Positions 50,878-59,088 of a stretch of 64,000 nucleotides of DNA are shown piece after piece (position 1 is the first letter of the stretch; each line of letters opens with the position of its first letter). Made by a program: the position numbers and the translations under genes. Source of the stretch: Erythrobacteraceae bacterium E2-1 Yellow Sea. Its GTDB lineage: Bacteria; Pseudomonadota; Alphaproteobacteria; Sphingomonadales; Sphingomonadaceae. The notes below the pieces were generated by a model. It did not search any database and was not told the DNA's origin. It saw only the letters and a list, made by a program, of their open reading frames with translations. Location of the stretch: the NCBI GenBank assembly GCA_014983025.1, contig JADCLP010000003.1:96155-160154 (forward strand), given 5' to 3'.

Positions 50878-51489
50878 TTATTGCAAGGTGACGATATCGT
50901 CCTCATCACCATCGCGCAGACTATAGAATTGCATCAGCTGGATCAGCAATTTGCAACGGTCAGACAGGTTGGGCGCTTCAAGCAACGCTTGTTTGGATGC
51001 GGGATCAAATGGTGCGATTTGTGATATCCCATTGATCAGCGATTGATCGTCCAGCTGTGCCACCGAATCCCAGTCGACACTGTAGCCCTGTGCATCGGCG
51101 AAATGGCGTCCTTCCTGCTCCAGCGCAACACGTTCAACGGCAGATACTGCCTCATCCTCATCATCATCGATCAGTTCCGCCTCTACCTGGCGATAGCCGG
51201 TGCCGACCTCCAGTTCACGCAAGACACGAAAGCGGGATTCGCCTTCCAGTACGATATTGAAGCGGCCATCAGCCATTGTTTCGACATTGCCGATCAGGCC
51301 TGCACAGCCGATTTTATACAATGGCGCACCATCAATCGGCTTTTGCGGCTGGATCATGGCGATACGCCTGTCACGCACCAGCGCATCGGTTACCATCGCG
51401 CGATAGCGCGGTTCAAAGATATGCAGCGGCAATTGCAGGCCCGGAAACAGGATCGCACCGGGTAAAGGGAAAATGGACAGCCGCGTCAT
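50878..51489 (-). CDS. Lon N-terminal (substrate-binding) domain protein
   Basis: A 203-aa protein of a single LON_substr_bdg domain: LSIFPLPGAILFPGLQLPLHIFEPRYRAM, then the strand-rich core and a helical end. There is no AAA or protease domain. Such proteins may act as adaptors or sensors for protein quality control. It lies 6 bp after the thioredoxin-TPR gene in the same direction, which supports a proteostasis role. Confidence 0.88.
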   Translation of the reverse strand: MTRLSIFPLPGAILFPGLQLPLHIFEPRYRAMVTDALVRDRRIAMIQPQKPIDGAPLYKIGCAGLIGNVETMADGRFNIVLEGESRFRVLRELEVGTGYRQVEAELIDDDEDEAVSAVERVALEQEGRHFADAQGYSVDWDSVAQLDDQSLINGISQIAPFDPASKQALLEAPNLSDRCKLLIQLMQFYSLRDGDEDDIVTLQ

Positions 51490-51495
51490 CCTGCC

Positions 51496-52413
51496 TCAGC
51501 CGAACAGCAGCTTGGACAGGCGACGGCGTGTTTTCACAACCCACTCATCTTCAAGCCCAACCGCTTCAAATATCTGCAACAGCTTGGCACGTGCCGCACC
51601 GTCATTCCACTCACGGTCTGCCGCGAACATGGTCAGAAGAGTGTCTGCTGCTTCATCGCGCGATCCGGCGGCAAAGGCAGCTTCGGCAAATGCCATCTGT
51701 TTTTCCATGTCGGCAGGGGCGGCTTGTGCGGCTTCGCGTAAAGCGCCCAATTCACTATCGTCCACCTTGTTGGCGGCCAGCTCCAGCGCGTTCTTGGCCG
51801 CTGCCAGGGCGGCATCACTGGCCAGTTCTGGGTTGGAGAGGGCCGAATCGAGCACGCTGCGCGCTTCTTCTTCACGGCCTGATGCCACCAGGGCGCGCAC
51901 AAGCCCGGCATGGGCGGCCGCATTGTCGGGCGCCATTTCCATTACCTGGCCAAAGATCGCAGCCGCGCGTTCGCCATCGCCTTCTGCCAGCACCTGTTCA
52001 CCCATTTCGATGAATTGGGTGACATCCTGCTGTTGCCCAGCAGCACCGCCACCCACCGGCAGTTGTGCCAATAGCTGGTCCAGCACCTGTTTCAGCTGCG
52101 ATTCGCTTCGTGCATTGGTCAGGTCGGCCACAGGTTTGCCCTGAAACATGGCGTAGACTGTTGGGATGGATTGCACCTGGAACTGGGCGGCGATGAACTT
52201 TTCTTCATCCACGTTCACCTTGGCCAGAACCACGCCCTTGTCCGCATACTCGGCAGCGATTTTTTCCAGTACCGGGGTCAATGCCTTGCACGGACCGCAC
52301 CATTCGGCCCAGAAATCCAGGATCACCAGATTGGTCATGGATGGTTCGACCACATTTGTGCGGAACCGGTCGACTGCCTTCTGTTCGTCCAGATTTAGGC
52401 CCATGCTCGCCAC
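51496..52413 (-). CDS. Thioredoxin-TPR protein (CnoX/YbbN-like)
   Basis: A 305-aa protein with an N-terminal thioredoxin fold (VILDFWAEWCGPCKALTPVL, CxxC intact; VQSIPTVYAMFQGKP) and a C-terminal tetratricopeptide part. Relatives (CnoX) hold oxidatively damaged proteins and pass them to GroEL or DnaK; an active CxxC favours a redox version. GGAG lies eight bases before the GTG at 52413; ATG 52404 is too far from it. Confidence 0.88.
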   Translation of the reverse strand: MASMGLNLDEQKAVDRFRTNVVEPSMTNLVILDFWAEWCGPCKALTPVLEKIAAEYADKGVVLAKVNVDEEKFIAAQFQVQSIPTVYAMFQGKPVADLTNARSESQLKQVLDQLLAQLPVGGGAAGQQQDVTQFIEMGEQVLAEGDGERAAAIFGQVMEMAPDNAAAHAGLVRALVASGREEEARSVLDSALSNPELASDAALAAAKNALELAANKVDDSELGALREAAQAAPADMEKQMAFAEAAFAAGSRDEAADTLLTMFAADREWNDGAARAKLLQIFEAVGLEDEWVVKTRRRLSKLLFG

Positions 52414-52617
52414 TGTTCGTGCTCCTGATCTTATTGAGGTCTTATTCTTCACGCCCCATGTGGTGTTTTTGGCAGTGATGTGAAGGGAGAATGTGCCCAT
52501 CACACACTAATGGCGCAAGGCGTCATTTTTCCGCTTGCGGCCATGGGCACTCGCTGCTAATCGCGCCGCCTCCCCAGCGATGACTTGGCCAATGGCCCAA
52601 TCGCGAAGCGTCAGTGA

Positions 52618-52692
52618 GCGGGCGTAGCTCAGGGGTAGAGCACAACCTTGCCAAGGTTGGGGTCGAGGGTTCGAATCCCTTCGCCCGCTCCA
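52618..52692 (+). tRNA. tRNA-Gly (GCC)
   Basis: GCGGGCG pairs with CGCCCGC for the acceptor stem, with T discriminator and encoded CCA. The anticodon stem CAACC/GGTTG holds the loop TTGCCAA, anticodon GCC. The T-arm GAGGG-TTCGAAT-CCCTT is normal. From the anticodon loop on it is duplicated at 61743-61788. Confidence 0.97.
52647..52692 (+). repeat. attL: 46-bp direct repeat in the tRNA 3' half
   Basis: CTTGCCAAGGTTGGGG through to CGCCCGCTCCA. It is identical to 61743-61788, and the identity stops exactly at both borders. It runs from the anticodon loop to CCA, a standard site for tyrosine integrases. Confidence 0.92.
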
Positions 52693-52754
52693 GTTTTCCC
52701 ATATATTCCAGTGATTTATAAATTACTGGTTTATTTATTTTCGCCAAAAACCCC

Positions 52755-52785
52755 ATAAACGGATCATAAACGGATTTAGCCGTTT
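52755..52785. repeat. Candidate integrase arm sites near attL
   Basis: ATAAACGGAT occurs at 52755-52764 and 52766-52775, followed by the inverted copy GCCGTTT at 52779-52785. They are 63 bp from the end of attL and just upstream of the int start. The same motif recurs beside attR. Confidence 0.6.
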
Positions 52786-52799
52786 TTGAGGTTGCGTTT

Positions 52800-54023
52800 A
52801 TGGCTGAAGAAACCGCTCGCAAACGTGCCGAGCCCAAGGTCCTAGAGAGCAAGACTTTCAAGGACGGTGCGATCTATCTTTATCGCCGAGCCGACTACAA
52901 AAAGCCCATCTGGTTCATCAGAATCAAAGTGCCAGGAGCCAAGGGCTACGTCTGGCGCTCGAGCAGAAGCACGGATGAGTTTGAAGCCTATCGGATAGCT
53001 GAAGAGCTTTACAATCAGTCGCTGGTCAAGGTTCTTAGCGGAGGCAAGCTGACCTCCAAGCGGATCTCTGATGGACTACTTGCCTATGTGAAAGATCTGG
53101 AAGGCGAGCGTGAGAGGCTCTCTGTCCATTACAAGATCCTGCTGGCTGAAAGGCTGAAGCCTCTGGTGAAAGGCAAGCTCTACGAAGAGGTCGACACAGC
53201 CTTTATCGTTCAACTCACCAAGAAGCTTGTAGAGGTGTCAGCCAAGCGCCAGCTCTCACCCAACACGATCAAACGCCTTCATGCGGACATTCGCCAGTTC
53301 CTGAATTGGTCGGTTGAGATGGGCTACCTTGATAAGGTTCCGGTCTTTCCAAGGGTCTCAAGCGAACAAACCCGCCGACCCCACTTTGATATTGCTGATT
53401 GGCGTAAGCTGGTCCGCTACCTGCGCGAGCATATCAAGAACGCCCATCCTTCGGTTCTGAGGGATCGCAAGCTGTTGGTGAATTATGTGCTGGTGCTAGC
53501 GAACACCGGTATCCGGGTTGGCGAGGCAAAAACGCTCAAGTGGCGGGATGTTCGTTACCTTCCGTTTGGCAAGGACGGGGAAGGCGCCAATGTCGTCCTC
53601 ACCGTCAAAGGCAAGACTGGTATCCGCGAGGTTGTGGCGCGGACGCCTGCAGTGCGGATCTATCTGGAAGCCATCCGCGAGCTCAGGCGCGAGGATCTGA
53701 CCGATCCCAAATCTGACATTTATGGAAAGAAGGACGTTCCTGCGGACAGCTACGTGTTCTGCGGGTCTGATGGCGCTGCGATAAACTCGTTCAAGAAGTC
53801 CTTTGCCACCCTTCTACGTGCGGCAGGGGTGGAGTTTGATAGCTTTGGACAGCGGCGATCACTCTACAGCCTGAGGCACACCTATGCCACGTTTCGGCTT
53901 GAGCATGGGGTGAACCAATATATTCTGGCACGAAACATGGGCACGTCCGTCGCGATGCTCGAGAGCTTCTACGGACACACCAGCAATCTGGCTTCTGCCA
54001 GTGAGCTGACGAAGATGAGGTGA
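52800..54023 (+). CDS. Tyrosine integrase of the element
   Basis: A 407-aa site-specific recombinase. An N-terminal arm-binding region and a core-binding domain (residues 85-200) precede the catalytic domain. Catalytic residues: Arg in ANTGIRVGEAKTL (R239), HxxR-type box SLRHTYATF (Arg near 359), and the nucleophile Tyr in LESFYGHT (Y391). GAGG lies eight bases before the ATG. It should insert and excise the element at tRNA-Gly. Confidence 0.95.
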   Translation: MAEETARKRAEPKVLESKTFKDGAIYLYRRADYKKPIWFIRIKVPGAKGYVWRSSRSTDEFEAYRIAEELYNQSLVKVLSGGKLTSKRISDGLLAYVKDLEGERERLSVHYKILLAERLKPLVKGKLYEEVDTAFIVQLTKKLVEVSAKRQLSPNTIKRLHADIRQFLNWSVEMGYLDKVPVFPRVSSEQTRRPHFDIADWRKLVRYLREHIKNAHPSVLRDRKLLVNYVLVLANTGIRVGEAKTLKWRDVRYLPFGKDGEGANVVLTVKGKTGIREVVARTPAVRIYLEAIRELRREDLTDPKSDIYGKKDVPADSYVFCGSDGAAINSFKKSFATLLRAAGVEFDSFGQRRSLYSLRHTYATFRLEHGVNQYILARNMGTSVAMLESFYGHTSNLASASELTKMR

Positions 54024-54026
54024 GGT

Positions 54027-54242
54027 ATGCCGGACTATGTAGTTATTTGGGCGTTTTCTGGATTTATGTTTCTTTTAATCGCGATTATCGGAGGTATAAG
54101 TTTTATAAACCCAGATTTCCGTAGAAAAGTTAGAGATCTATATAGTGAATACGGGAATATATACGAGGGGATTATTTCGCTATTTTTCGTGATACTTCTT
54201 ATATACTGGCTAGATTTTAAGGGAATAATAACTATTAATTAG
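54027..54242 (+). CDS. Small two-helix membrane protein
   Basis: A 71-aa protein: helix 1 (VVIWAFSGFMFLLIAIIGGIS), a charged turn (NPDFRRKVRDLYSEYGN) and helix 2 (IISLFFVILLIYWLDF). It is AT-rich compared with its neighbours and starts 3 bp after the integrase stop. I do not recognise it. Overlap by one base with the next frame suggests co-translation. Confidence 0.6.
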   Translation: MPDYVVIWAFSGFMFLLIAIIGGISFINPDFRRKVRDLYSEYGNIYEGIISLFFVILLIYWLDFKGIITIN

Positions 54243-54262
54243 TGATTGAGAAAGAAATAAAT

Positions 54263-54922
54263 ATGACAAGATGTCGTATGAAATATATTTATCATTTATT
54301 TTCTCTAACAATGGTGACGTTTGCTTCGGCGTGCTCTCAAGATGAAGTTTCGAGCTATCGCCTTGATTTGTATCCGGACTTAAATCAAACAATGACCGGA
54401 TATGCCAAATACTTTGTAAATGGCAGTGAGCAAATATTTGATTTAAATGTAAATATCACAGGTCGTGCAGAGCAAGGAAATTGTGCGAGCGTTACAAATT
54501 GTGATCATACATATATCCTGAATATTAGCTCAGATGTGGTGGGATTAACTACCGATAATTCATCAGCCACAATGTATTTTGACGAAAATGACAGATATCT
54601 GTTTTCGATAGACTCTTCTGGCGTAAGGTGCGTGCCAACTGCTGAACTGCTGGAATTTCCCGAATCGGCTGCTGTGGGAACCTTTGGCAATTTGCCTCAG
54701 GAGGATTGCAGCGATGGCACGAGCACAACGGTAAACTCATGGTCCCTAAATGCCGCGCCTAATGGAAATGCAGAGCTTGTATCAAACGTGTCTTATAATG
54801 ACGGAAGTTCCACCACTTTAACGTTTCTGATTGATCAGAGCGGCAACGTACTTGGATCAAAATTAACCGGGTCTGGCGAAGAGGGGGGGGTTCAATACTA
54901 TGCAAGCGCGCAAAATTACTAG
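54263..54922 (+). CDS. Lipoprotein-like exported protein
   Basis: A 219-aa protein. A signal (YHLFSLTMVTFASACS) ends in a possible lipobox Cys. The mature part is Thr/Ser/Asn-rich and likely all-beta, with Cys pairs (QGNCASVTNCDH; VRCVP with EDCSDG). A GGAG-like site is absent; GTG 54242 would add seven residues. A run of eight G at 54883-54890 lies 11 codons from the stop. I know no family for it. Confidence 0.6.
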   Translation: MTRCRMKYIYHLFSLTMVTFASACSQDEVSSYRLDLYPDLNQTMTGYAKYFVNGSEQIFDLNVNITGRAEQGNCASVTNCDHTYILNISSDVVGLTTDNSSATMYFDENDRYLFSIDSSGVRCVPTAELLEFPESAAVGTFGNLPQEDCSDGTSTTVNSWSLNAAPNGNAELVSNVSYNDGSSTTLTFLIDQSGNVLGSKLTGSGEEGGVQYYASAQNY

Positions 54923-54927
54923 CCTAG

Positions 54928-55674
54928 TTACTGCGCGATTTCACAATTTCCTACAGGAAACTTTCCTCGCCCTACGTTCTCAATCAGCCGTTGAGCCTGC
55001 TTGAGCTTGCGGCTGACACCAGCGGTCATAGAGAGCTTCTTGTCCTTGGCTGCAGCATCGTTGGTCCTGAGCTCTTCCGCGGTAAGCCGCGTTGACACCC
55101 CTACCTCCTGCGCGATTTTCCAGAGCGGCATGGATGGATTGGCTTGTTTGAGATCGTAGCACTCAAGCGTCGTCTTCAGCGCCATCACATCAAAAGCCTG
55201 AGCCAGAGGGTAGCGTGCCTTACTGGTCTTTATGCGCTTCTCGCCTCGCTGGCGTGTCTGGCTTTCTTTCAGAATCTTGTTGATGCCTGCCGTGATTGAT
55301 CGACGCTTAAAGTCGAGCGGTATGGCAACAATCAGAGTGTTCTCGTCACGACCTGCCTGAACCAGATCCAGCACCTCTTCATCCGTTAAAGCCCAAACTC
55401 CAACAGGGGCAGGAGGCTCTGCAAACAGGTGGACGCCATTAGCTCGCCACCATGCCTTGAATTCTTGCGAATGAACGTCCCCGAAGTCTGCATAGAGCCG
55501 AGCGTATGGTCCTGAGCCTCCGCGTGCACAGCAGGCTTTATAGCCTTCGTGTCGCCTCAGATACTCCCACCAAAGGTAATAGATATTGTCCTGCCAGCGC
55601 ACTCCGTTCTCGGAGTGGCTTTTGCGGAATAGCGGATGCTTTCCGACGAAATTGCGTGCGAACTCGCGCTTCAT
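54928..55674 (-). CDS. Unrecognised 248-aa protein of the element
   Basis: A soluble, basic protein. The N-terminus has an aromatic block (NIYYLWWEYLRRHEGYKACC), then KAWWRANGVHLF, a beta strand NTLIVAIPLDFKRRSITAGI, and a long helical C-terminus with KIAQEVGVSTRLTAEELR, which reads like a helix-turn-helix. The last helix is basic. It may bind DNA; a regulator or replication role is possible. It faces away from the gene at 55812. Confidence 0.6.
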   Translation of the reverse strand: MKREFARNFVGKHPLFRKSHSENGVRWQDNIYYLWWEYLRRHEGYKACCARGGSGPYARLYADFGDVHSQEFKAWWRANGVHLFAEPPAPVGVWALTDEEVLDLVQAGRDENTLIVAIPLDFKRRSITAGINKILKESQTRQRGEKRIKTSKARYPLAQAFDVMALKTTLECYDLKQANPSMPLWKIAQEVGVSTRLTAEELRTNDAAAKDKKLSMTAGVSRKLKQAQRLIENVGRGKFPVGNCEIAQ

Positions 55675-55811
55675 GCTAACGACCTAAACATTCATTAAGC
55701 AGACCATGCCGTTAATATCAGAGTTCCTTCATAAGGGAAGCATCAAGAGCGCAGTTGCTTTTGATTGGCTCGGAAAGACCCCAGCCATTCCAACATTGAA
55801 GGAGTAAATTT

Positions 55812-56381
55812 ATGAATGCTGTTACTAAGATTATCGCCCCTGAAGCCGCCTCGGTTGAGGTGCTCGATGTGAAAGATGTAGCTCAGGTTGAGCTGCACAA
55901 GCTGGCTATTACCCGTTCATGGAGCAAGGTCGCCTCTACCATTATCGAGACCGCCCAAGCTCTGAAGAAGGCGAAGCTGGAGCTGGCGCGTCCTCAGTAC
56001 CGTGAAGTCAAGCGACACCTCATCGAAAACCGGATCATGTCTGAAACGGTCATAAGCAAGCTGATGAAGATTGCTAATGACGCTGTTCTTTCAGATCCCA
56101 ACAACACAAACAGGCTGCCCAGCTCCTATGCAACGCTTTACCAGATCGCTCTAAAGGATAACGAGAGTGTGAAGACCGCGCTTGACAGCGGAGCGATTAA
56201 CACTGGCACCCAGCTTAAAGATCTTCGACTGATTTTCCCCTCGACGGGCAAGGCAGAACCTGAAGAACCCATCATGACGATTACCATCCGAGGGAAGGTT
56301 CCTGCGGATTTGTTAGGTAGCCTTTCAGACGTTCTTTCGCAGATTGCCTACCGTGCAACCGTTAGTCGGAAGGGGTTCTAA
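55812..56381 (+). CDS. Unrecognised 189-aa protein (DUF3102-like)
   Basis: A helical protein. LHKLAITRSWSKVASTIIE and ALKKAKLELARPQYREVKRHL then MSETVISKLMKIANDAVL recall the DUF3102/phage pattern of a helix pair followed by an HTH-like unit. A second domain near the end (PIMTITIRGKVPADLLGSL) is beta-alpha. AAGGAG lies seven bases before the ATG. It starts a short plus-strand operon (next gene 3 bp away). Confidence 0.55.
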   Translation: MNAVTKIIAPEAASVEVLDVKDVAQVELHKLAITRSWSKVASTIIETAQALKKAKLELARPQYREVKRHLIENRIMSETVISKLMKIANDAVLSDPNNTNRLPSSYATLYQIALKDNESVKTALDSGAINTGTQLKDLRLIFPSTGKAEPEEPIMTITIRGKVPADLLGSLSDVLSQIAYRATVSRKGF

Positions 56382-56384
56382 GCA

Positions 56385-56822
56385 ATGGCTGTCGAAATCC
56401 TAACTTCTGAGCTGAAGCCCTTCTTGAAGCGGAGCGATCAGATCCTGTTCCTCAGCGAGAAGCGGTTCTTTATCCCGCTTAAGACCAAGCGTTTACGCAG
56501 AAAAAAGGCTATGTGGAGCAGCGGACCTTATGCGGTTGTGGAGGGCTATCTGCACCGTAGCAGTCTTCAGCCTGGCGCATATGATCTCGAGGCTCTTGCT
56601 CGAGGAGAGTTGCAAGAATTGCCTATAGGAAACTCAGCTGCGACCTGTGAGGCTCTGTTTGAAAAGCCGACAATCGGCGAGGCTTTTATCGATTCCAAAA
56701 CAGCCAAGATCATTCGCAAAGCAGCGAGACTGGTAAGCGCGACGGATCTTTGCTTTGAGGCTACTGGTCGAGAATTAAAGGTTCGCGCTTACAGCAAGGA
56801 TGTCTCAAACAACCACTGGTAA
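56385..56822 (+). CDS. Unrecognised 145-aa protein, possibly the 5' part of a broken gene
   Basis: Basic N-terminus (KRFFIPLKTKRLRRKKAMW), then SAATCEALFEKPTIGEAF and LVSATDLCFEATGRELKVRAY. It stops at a TAA (56820-56822). The next ORF, 56841-57071, is in the same frame, only six codons on, and has no ribosome binding site. The two would make one protein of about 228 residues if the stop were sense. Confidence 0.55.
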   Translation: MAVEILTSELKPFLKRSDQILFLSEKRFFIPLKTKRLRRKKAMWSSGPYAVVEGYLHRSSLQPGAYDLEALARGELQELPIGNSAATCEALFEKPTIGEAFIDSKTAKIIRKAARLVSATDLCFEATGRELKVRAYSKDVSNNHW

Positions 56823-56840
56823 GAGCCCTACTCGCTAAAG

Positions 56841-57071
56841 ATGGGCAAGCCTCGGCTTAAGTCGGGGAGGGAGTTGCAAAAGGCGATGCGAGTAGATCAT
56901 CGGAACAGCTTCCAGACAGGCGCGGACCTCTATGAGCCAGCCGAGTTCAAGATCGACAAATCGACGCTTATCCTAAAGGCATTGCCTGAAGATGATCTGG
57001 ACATGAGGTTCCTGGAAGGAGGCTATGTCGAGGCAACTTCAGTCCGCACTGGGCATACCTATCTCTTCTAA
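56841..57071 (+). CDS. 76-aa ORF in frame with the preceding gene
   Basis: MGKPRLKSGRELQKAM, then HRNSFQTGADLYEPAEFKID, a strand-rich STLILKALPEDDLDMRFLEGG and YVEATSVRTGHTYLF. The pattern of alternating beta strands with LKALPEDD is faintly like the end of a sliding-clamp domain, but this is weak. No Shine-Dalgarno is seen before 56841. It overlaps the convergent recombinase by 4 bp. Confidence 0.45.
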   Translation: MGKPRLKSGRELQKAMRVDHRNSFQTGADLYEPAEFKIDKSTLILKALPEDDLDMRFLEGGYVEATSVRTGHTYLF

Positions 57072-57643
57072 CCAACAACCCTTCGGCAGGCATCCTCGCT
57101 CACCTCGATATACCGTTGGGTCATGGCGAGTGAGGAATGTCTGGCGAGGGCTTGAACGTCTCTCAGCGATCCCCCGACAGAACTGATCTTGCGTGCCCAT
57201 CGTGTGATGGCGGTGCGCCTGCCACTGTGAGAGGAACAGCCATCAAAGCCCAAGGCACGGTAAGTGTCGAAGAACCAATTCACCACCACTTGTGCTGACA
57301 TGGGCTTGCCGGTCTGAGAGCGGATGACGATGCCGCTGGTGTGACGAGTATCGGCTCGAAGGCGAGCAAATGCCTTTGCCAAGCGAGCAGACATGTAGAC
57401 CACACCGCCAGAGCCGCCCTTTGAGGCTTTGTCTTGAAGGCGGATGGTATCGGTCAGCTCACCTGTAGCATCGGTCACCATAGACCATTCCAGCGCTGCA
57501 ATCTCTTTGGCTCTGAGACCTGCATCTACCGATAGCAGGAACATCAGCTCATTGCGGGAGGGGTGCCGAGTATCTTTCACATAGGAAAGAACCGTGCGCT
57601 GCTGGGCTTCTGTGAGGGTCTTGGCTTGCTTTGTCAGGGACAT
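57068..57643 (-). CDS. Short tyrosine recombinase (catalytic domain only)
   Basis: A 191-aa recombinase. It goes straight into the catalytic domain: Arg in SVDAGLRAKEIAALEW, the HxxR box SSHSGRRTAIT, the second His in LARHSSLAMTQRYIE with the nucleophile Tyr. No core-binding domain precedes it. It may act on the element, on dimers, or as a directionality partner. Its SD (GGAG) lies in a perfect hairpin directly before the ATG. Confidence 0.88.
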   Translation of the reverse strand: MSLTKQAKTLTEAQQRTVLSYVKDTRHPSRNELMFLLSVDAGLRAKEIAALEWSMVTDATGELTDTIRLQDKASKGGSGGVVYMSARLAKAFARLRADTRHTSGIVIRSQTGKPMSAQVVVNWFFDTYRALGFDGCSSHSGRRTAITRWARKISSVGGSLRDVQALARHSSLAMTQRYIEVSEDACRRVVG

Positions 57644-57679
57644 GAAAGGGCTCCTGCTTGATTAGAAAGGAGCCCTTTC
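57644..57679 (-). promoter_or_regulatory. SD-sequestering hairpin before the short recombinase
   Basis: On the minus strand GAAAGGGCTCC pairs with GGAGCCCTTTC (11 bp, 14-base loop). The second arm holds the GGAG ribosome binding site and ends right at the ATG at 57643. Transcripts carrying both arms should be poorly translated. Confidence 0.75.
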
Positions 57680-57891
57680 GATAAATAACATAATGAAAAA
57701 AAATAAAGCCAAATCCGCTGGTTGGTCGAAACCCTAGCGATCCCAATGGGTTCGGGATGGGTCATTATGAAAGACTAATTTTATAATGGAGCAGCAGCTT
57801 TCATGGATCTATAAAGAAAGAACGCCATGGCTGCGTAGATAATTGAAGAAGTAAAAAAACTTAAACATTTTAATGCGGGAAAAAATTGGTA

Positions 57892-58506
57892 TCACGTATA
57901 ACCCATAGCAATTAAACTGTCACCCAACAATACCCCATATAAATTCATGCAAACGCTACTGACACCATGAATTCCAAATAAATAATTGAATGGAAAGGTA
58001 AAATAAGATAGACTGCTGTACTTTGATTCCAAATCGCGCACAGCTTCATAATAAACGCTATAATTTTCCATTAGTTCAATATTTAATAAATCCGTCAAAA
58101 AAATGTAGCTAAATATGAAACTAAACAGATAAAGTGCAGATGCTATTATGCAATAAATTAAAATATTCTTACTTTTTTTAAACAACTTGAGTGTCAAAAT
58201 TGACATCATGAAAATTTTTAAAACGCTTAACGCAAGTGGTATTGTGGGGTTATATTTTCCATATTCTTGCGCTACAAAAAAAGAATTTGAGAAGCCATTA
58301 AGGAAAAAGCCCAATTTCCCTCCGGGGTAACTCAGCTGGGTTAAGTTGGCGGCGCCCACAGCATTCAGCAGAATGGAGATCGCAAAAATAGCAATCAGAA
58401 TCCAAAATATGAGCTGATGCGTTCGCGATTTCTGATCTGACCCAGAAAGGAGCGAGCCCCCAAGTCGCGTTTGAGATTTGACGTTAGAACGGTCGTAGAG
58501 TGACAT
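57892..58506 (-). CDS. AT-rich multi-helix membrane protein
   Basis: A 204-aa protein with about four helices: LIFWILIAIFAISILLNAVG, LSVLKIFMMSILTLKLF, ILIYCIIASALYLFSFIFSY and FPFNYLFGIHGVSSVCM. The N-terminus is polar. The DNA is far more AT-rich than the core. AGGAG lies ten bases before ATG 58506; a longer start at 58566 would overlap the preceding gene. I do not recognise it. Confidence 0.55.
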   Translation of the reverse strand: MSLYDRSNVKSQTRLGGSLLSGSDQKSRTHQLIFWILIAIFAISILLNAVGAANLTQLSYPGGKLGFFLNGFSNSFFVAQEYGKYNPTIPLALSVLKIFMMSILTLKLFKKSKNILIYCIIASALYLFSFIFSYIFLTDLLNIELMENYSVYYEAVRDLESKYSSLSYFTFPFNYLFGIHGVSSVCMNLYGVLLGDSLIAMGYT

Positions 58507-58528
58507 TTCTAAATTTCTCCTACGGGGT

Positions 58529-58843
58529 TCAATCTTTGCTAATTTCCTTAGAGAACCTAGCGGCATCGATGAGAAGGAAATTCGCTACTCCCTTCATCGC
58601 GCTATAGAGGATCACAGACTTCACGTACTGAATGTACATGATGAAAGAGACCCCAAGGAAAAAGAATATCCCATAGACCGCCATCTCATGGGTCATTAGG
58701 TAGATGGTTCCTCCAAATAGGGCGATCACTACAATCACAGCAAAGATGTTGGAGATAAAATGCAGCTTGTCGATGTTCAGAAACAGGTTGACGGCGTCAG
58801 ACTTAGATTGCCCGATGAGCTCCTTGATTTCAGCATCGGTCAT
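58529..58843 (-). CDS. Two-helix membrane protein
   Basis: A 104-aa protein: an amphipathic N-terminus (TDAEIKELIGQSKSDAVNLF), helices FISNIFAVIVVIALFGGTIYL and VYGIFFFLGVSFIMYIQYV, and a polar tail. GGAGGG lies six bases before the ATG. It is 22 bp from the next membrane gene and 59 bp from the ribbon-helix-helix gene, so the set looks like an operon. Confidence 0.6.
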   Translation of the reverse strand: MTDAEIKELIGQSKSDAVNLFLNIDKLHFISNIFAVIVVIALFGGTIYLMTHEMAVYGIFFFLGVSFIMYIQYVKSVILYSAMKGVANFLLIDAARFSKEISKD

Positions 58844-58902
58844 AGATTCCCTCCCGCGGCTGGTGCCTAGCGGGAATAGAGCTATCTCAAGCCATCAAAT
58901 TT

Positions 58903-59088
58903 TCAAGCTCTATCAACCAACCACTTACGCTTAGGTTGGTTCTCCAAAACCAGCTTCAAACCTTTACGGATGACTTGGCTGATAGATAGGTCCTCTGCTT
59001 CTGCATAAGCTTGGATTCTGGCTCTGAAATCGACTGGAAGCCGACAAGCCACAAAGGTGTTACTGACGCTGATCGGTTCTAAGTCCAT
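58903..59088 (-). CDS. Ribbon-helix-helix protein
   Basis: A 61-aa likely DNA-binding protein. NTFVACRLPVDFRARIQAYAEA then SISQVIRKGLKLVLEN fits the CopG/MetJ ribbon-helix-helix fold (strand, helix, turn, helix). AAAGGAG lies seven bases before the ATG. It overlaps the upstream 40-aa ORF by 29 bp, so expression is coupled. It may control the element or act as an antitoxin. Confidence 0.75.
   Translation of the reverse strand: MDLEPISVSNTFVACRLPVDFRARIQAYAEAEDLSISQVIRKGLKLVLENQPKRKWLVDRA

Noticed and set aside
52523..52861. Minus-strand ORF of 112 codons with KGFEPSTPTL
   Set aside because: It is the antisense translation of the tRNA-Gly gene, a well-known false ORF.
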